Shown: in pieces, positions 47,415 through 53,964 of the stretch
How positions within the stretch are numbered: position 1 is the first letter of the stretch
How the letters are laid out: every line of letters starts with the position of its first letter
Assembly (NCBI RefSeq): GCF_900155525.1
Contig: NZ_LT706937.1
Location: forward strand, 41,693 to 95,656
DNA from: Mailhella massiliensis
GTDB taxonomy: Bacteria; Desulfobacterota; Desulfovibrionia; Desulfovibrionales; Desulfovibrionaceae
Direction: 5' to 3'
DNA: 53,964 nucleotides
Notes under the pieces: model-generated
Databases searched by the model: none
What the model saw: the letters and a program-made list of their open reading frames with translations, nothing else
Told to the model about the DNA's origin: nothing
Position numbers and translations under genes: made by a program

Positions 47415-47482
47415 CACTTATTTTAGCTCCTATCCTTACCAAGTGATTCTTCTGCCAATCCACAACATACGGAGCTGCCGCT

Positions 47483-48046
47483 ATGTTTTTTACACATAAC
47501 ATAAAATTAAAAAGTTATCTTTCCATACTTATAGCTATAATCATTGCACTCTCTTTCTTGAATCACGCTCCGGCCTTTGCCTTTATGGGATTTTTCAAGC
47601 CTGTTGCAAAACAACTTACAAAAGAATCCGACAAAATAACAAAACCGGCGATAAAAAAAATCTCAAAAAAAACAATCGGCGGCGACTCACGAATATTAGC
47701 CAAAAATTTAAAAAACGTACCACAAGGCTATCAGGCTCATCACATCATTCCAGTGGAGTGTAAAACACATCCAGTATTAAATAAAATCGGTTTCGATATG
47801 GATGATGCCGTCAATGGCATAGCGTTGCCAGGTCGACCTGGTATGGACCCTAAACTTCCCGTTCACAGAGGATACCACTCCGACTACTCCCAAGCTGTCA
47901 GACGAGAGCTGGACAGTATTCCTGAAAATCTTTCCGAAGCTGAAACCAGGAAACGTGTCCTTAAGATAATATCTAAATTTCGTACTGAAATAGAAAGTGG
48001 ACAATCTCTCTATCGTACCAATGGAGCTCCAAATGCCTGGAAATGA
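47483..48046 (+). CDS. Secreted AHH-family HNH nuclease (putative toxin)
   Basis: A 187-residue protein. Residues 1-33 form a signal peptide with a hydrophobic core (SILIAIIIALSFL) ending APAFA. The rest holds an AHH nuclease domain: QAHHIIP at 84-90 (His86 and His87), an asparagine at 111 in the NGIALP context, and HRGYH at 128-132. AHH domains occur in polymorphic toxins and effector proteins. GGAG precedes the ATG. Export to the periplasm is predicted, so it may be secreted or kept away from host DNA. No direct evidence of toxicity. Confidence 0.8.
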   Translation: MFFTHNIKLKSYLSILIAIIIALSFLNHAPAFAFMGFFKPVAKQLTKESDKITKPAIKKISKKTIGGDSRILAKNLKNVPQGYQAHHIIPVECKTHPVLNKIGFDMDDAVNGIALPGRPGMDPKLPVHRGYHSDYSQAVRRELDSIPENLSEAETRKRVLKIISKFRTEIESGQSLYRTNGAPNAWK

Positions 48047-48500
48047 CATCGAATGGACCGGAATTAATAATTTATATTTGTTCACAACACCCAAAAATTT
48101 AACATATAAAAAAGTAAGCTTACAAGAAGCAAAAACATTATACTGTGAAAATTCATATCTTAATACTTCTATAAATATTTGGGAAGAGGAAAGAACAATG
48201 ATTCTTGCACAAAATAGAGAAAAAGAATGGGAAAATATTTTTATTCAGGCGAAAAACTTTGCCGATATTGCTTATTCACGATCATTGCAAGCAAAGAAAT
48301 TGGCAAAATATCTTGATATAGATGATTTTACATTTATAAGTGATTTACCATGCGCTGGTGCAGCCTTAGAACGTCTTCTTTTTAAAAACTGGGAAAATCG
48401 TTTTTTCAACAAAGCCTTGGAAATATATAATTCAGGATATTGGATATGCGGATATCTAGATAACAACTATATTATTTGCAAGGAAGTTCCAAATGAATAA
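48033..48500 (+). CDS. Small acidic protein overlapping the AHH gene, candidate immunity protein
   Basis: A 155-residue acidic protein without a signal peptide or known family. It overlaps the AHH nuclease gene by 14 bases, with GGAG seven bases before the ATG, so production is coupled. Rich in Asn, Lys, Ile and Glu, with AT-rich codons. In polymorphic toxin systems the gene following the toxin often encodes its immunity protein, so this is inferred by position only. Confidence 0.7.
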   Translation: MPGNDIEWTGINNLYLFTTPKNLTYKKVSLQEAKTLYCENSYLNTSINIWEEERTMILAQNREKEWENIFIQAKNFADIAYSRSLQAKKLAKYLDIDDFTFISDLPCAGAALERLLFKNWENRFFNKALEIYNSGYWICGYLDNNYIICKEVPNE

Positions 48501-49344
48501 CACGTCCCGTCAAGAAGAGGATAAGTCATATAAAGAAAAAAATACATCCTCAAAAAATACAATATATCTCATTATTTCATTAGTTATAATTGCGTGTGTA
48601 TGCGTATTTTTACCATGGAAAACACACCCTACTAAAACTTTTGATGATATAGATAATGCCAATTTTCAAAAATTTAAGAATACAACACAAGAAGAACTTT
48701 ATATTGCTATTGATCAAAATATAGATAATTTTATTGATGATCTTACTGGATTAAAATCAATTTACAATGCAGCCAAAGATTTATTACATATTGGCAATAA
48801 CAATAAAGATCAATTTATAGCCGATATCTGGGACAAGCATTTCAATAATCAAATTTCAAGCATCATAGATGATCGCGTTCAAATACTTGTTTCAGATCTA
48901 TACACTACAAACATTGAATGTATGAATTACATGAAAGCTAAAGGTATAAATGTAGAAGGATTTGATAGAAAAATTAAAGAGGATCTTGAAAATTCTATTC
49001 GAGCAAATATTCTTTTAATTTCCAGCGAAACAATAGATAACTCCATCATCAATCAAGTAATTAGTATTGGTGCAGGTACTGCTGCAGGAGCAGCGTTAAG
49101 TAAAGTTTTAAAAACTAATTTTATTACAACGATACTTTCATTTGGAGTAGATGCGTTAGTATCTTGTATCGTTGATGAAAAATTACACAACGAACTAAAA
49201 AATGATTTAAAAAATGACATTAAAAAATCATTGGACGACACTTTATCATCAGACGGCGGTCTTTTTACAAGGATAAAAACAAACATCGACTACTTTCACA
49301 TTACAAGATCAAACTATTATGAAGAAGAATTATCTAAAATATAA
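48493..49344 (+). CDS. Single-pass membrane protein of unknown function
   Basis: A 283-residue protein with a charged N-terminal tail, one membrane segment near residues 23-42, an acidic helical body, and a glycine- and alanine-rich stretch at 191-205 (SIGAGTAAGAALSKV) that may be a second membrane or insertion element. No family recognised. It overlaps the previous gene by eight bases with AAGGAAG before the ATG. It could be a second immunity or an export partner; both are speculation. Confidence 0.7.
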   Translation: MNNTSRQEEDKSYKEKNTSSKNTIYLIISLVIIACVCVFLPWKTHPTKTFDDIDNANFQKFKNTTQEELYIAIDQNIDNFIDDLTGLKSIYNAAKDLLHIGNNNKDQFIADIWDKHFNNQISSIIDDRVQILVSDLYTTNIECMNYMKAKGINVEGFDRKIKEDLENSIRANILLISSETIDNSIINQVISIGAGTAAGAALSKVLKTNFITTILSFGVDALVSCIVDEKLHNELKNDLKNDIKKSLDDTLSSDGGLFTRIKTNIDYFHITRSNYYEEELSKI

Positions 49345-49460
49345 AAAATATAATCACCTGTTGTTTTCTTTTTATCTATAGATATGAGATAATATTACAA
49401 AGAAAAGTTTAAGCACATGCCTGTGCGCTGTGTGGACTTTATTTTCGGTTATCCGTCATG

Positions 49461-49503
49461 AAACGGCGTTATCTGCGTTAATGCGTGGACGACGCCGTTT
49501 TTT
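49461..49503 (+). terminator. Terminator downstream of the island genes
   Basis: AAACGGCGT and ACGCCGTTT at the ends of a long hairpin are followed by a T-run on the plus strand. Confidence 0.6.
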
Positions 49504-49574
49504 GTTGGTACTTCTGTTAGTATCTGTTCCAGCGCCTGAGGCCTGGAGCGTCGAGATACCAACAGGAAGTTCCC

Positions 49575-49660
49575 ATGCCGTTGACAGATGCCAAGGTCAA
49601 AGTGCTGTACGGTCGCGCCCGGCAGGAAGAGGAAGTGGACAAAGGAGAGGACGGTAGGGG
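49575..49660 (+). pseudogene. Possible integrase N-terminal remnant
   Basis: A frame starts MPLTDAKVK, identical to the typical opening of tRNA-associated tyrosine integrases (Arm-DNA-binding family), then loses similarity after about ten residues. CAGGAAG lies upstream. With tRNA-Ser and an AT-rich cargo close by, a decayed integrase is plausible, but ten residues are weak evidence. Confidence 0.35.
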
Positions 49661-50162
49661 GCGGACGCCGCAAGGCACGGAAATACCGGCGGCTCCCCTG
49701 TCGCTTTGCCGGAAACCAGAAAACCCTTGCCCTCGGTGTGTACCCTGGTGGTTCCCTGTAAAACACCCGCAGACCGGAGACCATGCCCGGGCGCTTCTCG
49801 CCAGAGCACAGCCTCCGACGAACAGAGAAAGGCACAGCGCGGGAACGGAACTCCGGGCCATGGAATCCGCCATGACTTTTAAACTGCTGGCACGCGAGGG
49901 ATACGAGAAAAAGACGCTCATCCTTTCCCCTCCTTGCGCAAGCAGAAGTTCCAACAAGCTGTATTTCCATTGCTTCGCTAAAAAAAGAGCACCTGCATTC
50001 CGCCGCCGTCATTTTTTACTGGTATTTTTTCAGCAACCGTTTACGCTGCAACACATGACGCAAAGAATTGTCCGCTCAAGCCTTCAGGCGGAAGCGAGGC
50101 AAAACAGACTCACAGAGTTTCAGCCCCTTCAGGTATCCTCATCTGTAACAGCGGTTCCCATC

Positions 50163-50708
50163 ATGAACATTCTCTGCATAGGCGACAGTCTTACCTACGG
50201 TTACGGCATACGGAGGGCGGAAACCTGGTGCGCCCTGGCCTCGCAGCGTACGGGGCACACCTTCATCAACAGGGGCGTCAACGGAGCGACCACCGGAGAA
50301 ATGGCGGAGCAGGAACTCGGCGGCGATGAGCTTTTCGTCATGGGCGGGCTGAACAACCTCTTCATGGGCATGGACGTGACCGTGCCTCTGGCGGACATCC
50401 GCAGCATATGCAGCCGGGCTTCCGGCATGGGCATACGCCCCGTTGTGGGCATTCCCATGCAGATTTCCGACACGGTATCGGAAGCCTGGTGCGAAGGCCC
50501 CGTAGATATGGACTTCGTGCGCGCCGGCTATGCCGAATTCGCGGACGCCCTTGTACGGCAATGCCGCACAGACGGCACGGACTTCATCGACTTCCGACCC
50601 GTCATCGATGCGGAGCATCTTTCCTTCGACGGCATCCATCTTAATAAAAGCGGGCATGAACGCATGGCGCAGGTCGTGGCCGCGTACTGGAACGCCCGGC
50701 AACGCTGA
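50163..50708 (+). CDS. SGNH/GDSL-type hydrolase
   Basis: A 181-residue protein with the GDSL motif (CIGDSLTYGYG), GVNGATT with conserved Gly, GGLNNLF in place of the usual GxND, and the C-terminal DGIHLNKSGH catalytic pair. Likely an esterase or lipase-like hydrolase in the cytoplasm (no signal peptide). Start at 50163; a longer frame upstream has no similarity. Confidence 0.85.
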   Translation: MNILCIGDSLTYGYGIRRAETWCALASQRTGHTFINRGVNGATTGEMAEQELGGDELFVMGGLNNLFMGMDVTVPLADIRSICSRASGMGIRPVVGIPMQISDTVSEAWCEGPVDMDFVRAGYAEFADALVRQCRTDGTDFIDFRPVIDAEHLSFDGIHLNKSGHERMAQVVAAYWNARQR

Positions 50709-51003
50709 GCGCCCCATCCTGCGACGTAAGCGGGGAAACGAAGGCGCTCCGTTCCGTGCTGTCCTTCCCGGTCATACGCGGAAAGACGGCCGGAACCATA
50801 CGCAAGCAAAGACGGAAAGCGCTTCCCTTGCCCAGCCGCATCGTGAAAGAACCAGATTTCTGCTCGGCCGGAAGTATGCTTTCTGCGGCGCCTCGTCGTA
50901 CTTGGCAGGTACGGCAACGCCAAAAATCTGCCACAGGCGTTTTTCCTCTTTCTTGCAACGCTGTGCACAGGCTGCTACATTCCCTCCGGAGGAGCGTTCC
51001 GCC

Positions 51004-52002
51004 ATGAATGAGATTCTTACCGAAATTCCCTTCAACGAAATTCCGGGCCTGCGTACGGGCCATGCCCAGGACAACGAAGGCATCACCGGCTGCACCGTAC
51101 TTCTGGCCGATACCGATATGGCCGCCGCGGTGGATGTCCGGGGAGGCGGCCCCGCTTCCCGGGAAACGGAACTGCTCTCCCCCACGGCCTCCTGCGAACG
51201 CATACACGCGCTGCTTTTGAGCGGCGGAAGCGCCTTCGGACTACGCGCGGCGGAAGGCGTCATGCGCTATCTGGAAGAACACGGCCGGGGATTCGATACC
51301 GGTTTCGCCCGCGTTCCGCTGGTATGCGCCTCCTGCCTGTACGATCTGGAAATCGGCGATGCCTGCGCCCGGCCCGATGCGGACATGGGGTATGCGGCCT
51401 GTCTCGATACCGCCCGCAACAGCGCCGAATGCGGCAATGTGGGGGCGGGCACGGGCTGCACCGTGGGCAAACTCGGCGGCGTGGAAACCATGATGAAATC
51501 GGGCCTCGGCTGCTATGCCGTGCGCGCAGGCAACATCATGGTGGGGGCCGTTGTCGCGGTCAACGCTCTGGGCGACGTTTTCGATATCGACAGCGGCAAA
51601 AGAACGGCGGGGATGCTTCTGCCCGACAGGTCCGGCTTTGCCGACAGCGAAAAAGTGCTGTTTTGCAGCACGGAAGAGCGTGCCGACAACCTCTTTACCG
51701 GCAACACCACCATCGGCGCGGTGGTGACCAACGCCTGTTTTGACAAAAACAAACTGAAGAAAATCGCTTCCATGGCGCACAACGGTCTTGCCCGCACCAT
51801 ACGCCCGCTGCATACCTCCGCCGATGGAGACAGCATCTACGCCCTTTCTACGGGAACACTCCGTGCCAACCAGGACGCCGTGGGCACGCTGGCCGCCCTG
51901 GTCATGGGAAAGGCCGTGAACCGGGCCGTACTTGCCGCAAAAGACATGGCCGGATATCCCGCCGCATGCGACATTGCCTTCCCCGCAGGAAGCAAGGCAT
52001 AG
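51004..52002 (+). CDS. P1 family (S58, DmpA-type) peptidase
   Basis: A 332-residue N-terminal-nucleophile-like peptidase or amidase. It has GLRTGHAQD, VDVRGGGPASRETELL, LSGGSAFGLRAAEGV, and GNTTIGAVVTNA, in which the Asn234-Thr235 bond is the likely autocleavage site, followed by KKIASMAHNGLARTIRP. Members cleave amino-terminal residues or amide oligomers. GGAGGAG lies nine bases before the ATG. A Crp-like regulator follows on the same strand. Confidence 0.88.
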   Translation: MNEILTEIPFNEIPGLRTGHAQDNEGITGCTVLLADTDMAAAVDVRGGGPASRETELLSPTASCERIHALLLSGGSAFGLRAAEGVMRYLEEHGRGFDTGFARVPLVCASCLYDLEIGDACARPDADMGYAACLDTARNSAECGNVGAGTGCTVGKLGGVETMMKSGLGCYAVRAGNIMVGAVVAVNALGDVFDIDSGKRTAGMLLPDRSGFADSEKVLFCSTEERADNLFTGNTTIGAVVTNACFDKNKLKKIASMAHNGLARTIRPLHTSADGDSIYALSTGTLRANQDAVGTLAALVMGKAVNRAVLAAKDMAGYPAACDIAFPAGSKA

Positions 52003-52259
52003 AAAGCGCCCGGTCTTTTGCGACGCGGAAAAGGCTGATCCCCCCGTATGCTCTGCTCCCCCCGAGGAGGGAGGGCGAAGCGCAATGCGGAAGGAAGGAT
52101 GCCCATTGCCACCCATCATCAAGGCTTATATACTTCTCTCGCCTTTGGGCTGCACGTCTGCGCCGCCATGGAGGTGCATGCCGTTCAGGGCAGAGCCGGG
52201 ATCACTTCGGAAAATATGTCCTTTCCCAGCTCTTCATCTGCACGCTGATGAGGTCTGCC

Positions 52260-52961
52260 ATGTATATTTTCCGTCAAGCCATTGTTCCCACCCTGCCGGG
52301 ACAAGTCAAGGAACTTTCCCGATGCTGGGAAAAACTACTGCCCTTGGCCATCAGAAAAATCAACTACAAGAAAGGTTCCTCCTTCTTTTTTTCTGAAGAA
52401 AATCCCAACAGCTTCGCCTACATACGCCATGGAACAACCGCCACCATCGGACTTCTTCCCAATGCGGAAGAGTATATAAAGCTCTTCATAGGCGAAGGCT
52501 GCCTTTTTCATGAAGCCTATATCTTTGCAGGATTCTGCAATTCCTTTCCGCTCCACCGCTGCCTGAGCGATGTAGAAATCTATCAGTTCGACGGCAACCT
52601 CCTCATCGACCCCGACTTTCAGAAGCGTTACCCGGAGCAATATCATAACGCACTTTGGCAGATGTCCGTAAAAACGTCCGCGCTCGACATGATCGCCGAT
52701 ATTGCGGCCAAAAAAACCGTGGCTATGAAGATAGCCAATTTCCTGCTTATTTATGTGCAGGTCATGAACGGCAACAGCTTTTCACCGCACGTCACGCAGC
52801 TTGAGCTGGGGCTTATGCTGAACATTCACAAATCGAGTCTGAACCGAGAAATACAGAATTTTGTGGACATGGGCATTATCGACGGATTCACGAAAAAGAG
52901 ATGTACCGTCATAGATTTGCAAAAATTGCAGCTTGTTGCTGAAGGAAAACTCCTATTCTGA
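52260..52961 (+). CDS. Crp/Fnr-like transcriptional regulator
   Basis: A 233-residue protein with an N-terminal beta-barrel sensor domain and a C-terminal winged helix (THVTQLELGLMLNIHKSSLN type; the recognition-helix region lies near 185-205). It lacks obvious cysteine ligands. GAGG lies six bases before the ATG at 52260. It probably controls the interrupted amidohydrolase gene that starts 167 bases downstream, or the upstream peptidase. Confidence 0.8.
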   Translation: MYIFRQAIVPTLPGQVKELSRCWEKLLPLAIRKINYKKGSSFFFSEENPNSFAYIRHGTTATIGLLPNAEEYIKLFIGEGCLFHEAYIFAGFCNSFPLHRCLSDVEIYQFDGNLLIDPDFQKRYPEQYHNALWQMSVKTSALDMIADIAAKKTVAMKIANFLLIYVQVMNGNSFSPHVTQLELGLMLNIHKSSLNREIQNFVDMGIIDGFTKKRCTVIDLQKLQLVAEGKLLF

Positions 52962-53073
52962 GCCTCGATGCCCTAAATTCCTTCCCTGACTCACTGCGCA
53001 GCGGCAGAAAAAATTCCCGGAGAAAATCACAAAAATAACCTTGTGCGTATTTTTTTTCACGAATCTGCTTCTA

Positions 53074-53079
53074 TAACGA
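53074..53079 (+). promoter_or_regulatory. Candidate -10 element of the interrupted amidohydrolase gene
   Basis: TATAAC lies 48 bases ahead of the ATG at 53128. No good -35 is present; the T-rich sequence upstream includes TTGTGCG and TTCACGAA, which might form a Crp-type half-site pair. Confidence 0.3.
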
Positions 53080-53127
53080 AGGCATCGGTGAAATCGCGCG
53101 CTCACCTCACTTCTTAGGAGCAGAAAT

Positions 53128-53200
53128 ATGATCATTGATTTTCGTGTACGGCCTCCGCTGCCCGGTTTTGAAAAGCTGTCCATTCTGGGTTCCACCCTAG
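53128..53200 (+). pseudogene. Amidohydrolase-like gene interrupted by IS5-family element
   Basis: An ATG with TAGGAG upstream opens MIIDFRVRPPLPGF, typical of the metal-dependent amidohydrolase N-terminus. About 24 codons later the frame meets the insertion sequence and then a stop. The remainder should lie beyond the right edge of the window. Confidence 0.65.
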
Positions 53201-53964
53201 GTTCAGGACTCATTAAATATAAAAGATGACAATGGCAGCGAGACAAATGGCCGAAAAGAACGTGTGTGCACAACGGTCATAACGCATGGCTATTCTGCGC
53301 CAATCCTTGAGTCGGCCAAACATGATTTCTATCTTGTGCCGCTGCTTGTAAACCTCCTTGTCATAGCCCACCGGAGTTTTCCGGCTGTGTCTGCCAGGAA
53401 TACACGGCGTGATTCCTTTACGGGACAAGGCATGACGAAACCAGTCGGCATCATAGCCTCTATCCGCCAGAAGCTCCCTGGCCTGCGGCAGAGTATCAAG
53501 CAGGACAGCAGCGCCTTTGTAGTCGCTCACCTGACCGCCGGACAGATGGAAGGCCAACGGTTGACCGAAGGCATTGCAGACAGCGTGGAGTTTTGAATTC
53601 AGGCCGCCTTTTGTGCGTCCGATACATCGGGAAAGGCCCCTTTTTTCAGCAAACTTGCTGCTGTCCTGTGTGCCTTGAGATGTGTGGCATCAATCATCAA
53701 GCGTGTTGTGGAGCCGTTTTGCTCAACAAGCTCCGCAAAAATCCTGTTAAAGACACCCAATCGGCTCCAGCGGATAAAACGATTGTAGAGAGTTTTGTAT
53801 GGTCCATACTCGCGCGGAGCATCTTTCCATTGCAGGCCGTGCTTGATGACATAGATAATGCCGCTGATGACACGTCTGTCATCGACTCTCGGAATGCCAT
53901 GGGAACGTGGAAAGTAGCGTTTGATACGAGCAATCTGTTCATGAGAAAGATAAAAAAGTTCCTT
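53201..53964 (-). mobile_element. IS5-family insertion sequence (partial)
   Basis: The element's end near 53200 begins GTTCAGGACTC, next to a CTAG-containing target. The transposase occupies the rest of the window and continues past its end, so only one terminus is visible. Matching the other terminus would confirm the inverted repeats. Confidence 0.7.
53213..53964 (-). CDS. IS5-family transposase, two frames, 5' end outside the window
   Basis: Reading leftward, the first frame encodes KELFYLSHEQIARIKRYFP and ends at 53599. The second frame overlaps it at an AAAAAAGGGG run (53637-53646) and carries AFHLSGGQVSDYKGA, the DDE-type catalytic region (LLADRGYDADWF) and RHKIEIMFGRLKDWRRIAMRYD. This is the IS427-like layout in which a -1 frameshift joins both halves. 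Coordinates cover both frames. A frameshifted pseudogene is possible. Confidence 0.8.

Larger units (their letters stand above)
47365..50162. mobile_element. AT-rich genomic island beside tRNA-Ser
   Basis: Immediately downstream of tRNA-Ser the sequence becomes AT-rich and codon use changes (many AAA, ATA, TTA codons) compared with the GC-rich neighbours. The cargo is three overlapping or abutting genes, followed by a segment that resembles the start of an integrase. The downstream edge and attachment repeat were not found, so the right limit is approximate. Confidence 0.55.
49345..50162. other. Region between the island genes and the SGNH hydrolase
   Basis: About 820 bases without an intact gene. 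It contains the palindrome TATCTATAGATA (about 49372), a terminator-like hairpin (49461-49503), the candidate integrase remnant near 49575, and GC-rich anonymous sequence. Confidence 0.4.

Noticed and set aside
49449-50012. Minus-strand frame of 187 codons beside the island
   Set aside because: Arg/Pro-rich composition typical of non-coding GC-rich sequence, no similarity, and no convincing start.

Overview
The window looks like a chromosomal segment from a GC-rich member of the Desulfovibrionaceae, possibly a host-associated Bilophila/Mailhella-like lineage. This rests on gene order and gene content (rplU-rpmA-obgE-proB; groS-groL; rpsT-glyS-glyQ-recO-rodZ-surA-like-mfd on one strand; CstA, an orphan DmsC-type anchor, Crp/Fnr regulators). 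No rRNA or marker alignment was possible, so the assignment is an inference.

Left part (1-9430): an IS200/IS605-type transposase with paired terminal hairpins and a 5' hairpin that buries its ribosome binding site; tRNA-Leu(GAG); then a minus-strand housekeeping block (proB, obgE, rpmA, rplU with a long structured leader, a DUF1232 protein, groL, groS). An AT-rich gap leads to plus-strand genes for a double carboxymuconolactone decarboxylase-like protein and a CBS-domain protein.

Middle left (9424-28402): an overlapping trio (CBS protein, membrane protein, YgjP-like metallopeptidase), pgm, an unknown small protein with CstA, a coupled helicase pair (HrpB and a large SF1 helicase with an N-terminal DUF3553-like domain), a DUF2493/SLOG protein, a RelB/DinJ-like N-terminus on a long acidic protein with a small partner, a Fur-family regulator with YjbQ, cfa, and a large GDYXXLXY-type membrane protein.

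Middle right (28539-44646, all minus): a chloramphenicol acetyltransferase-like protein, azlCD, uvrB, a flavodoxin coupled to a Crp/Fnr regulator, rpsT, glyS, glyQ, recO, a rodZ-like gene broken by a 38-bp tandem duplication, a SurA-like chaperone and mfd.

Right end (45149-53964): a YitT-like membrane protein and an orphan DmsC-like anchor, then tRNA-Ser(GCU) followed by a markedly AT-rich island. The island encodes a secreted AHH-family nuclease, an overlapping small acidic protein (candidate immunity protein) and a single-pass membrane protein, and ends near a possible integrase remnant. This island is the best candidate for an undescribed system. Beyond it are an SGNH hydrolase, a P1/S58 peptidase, a Crp-like regulator, and the first codons of an amidohydrolase gene cut by an IS5-family element that runs off the window. 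No CRISPR array or riboswitch was recognised.
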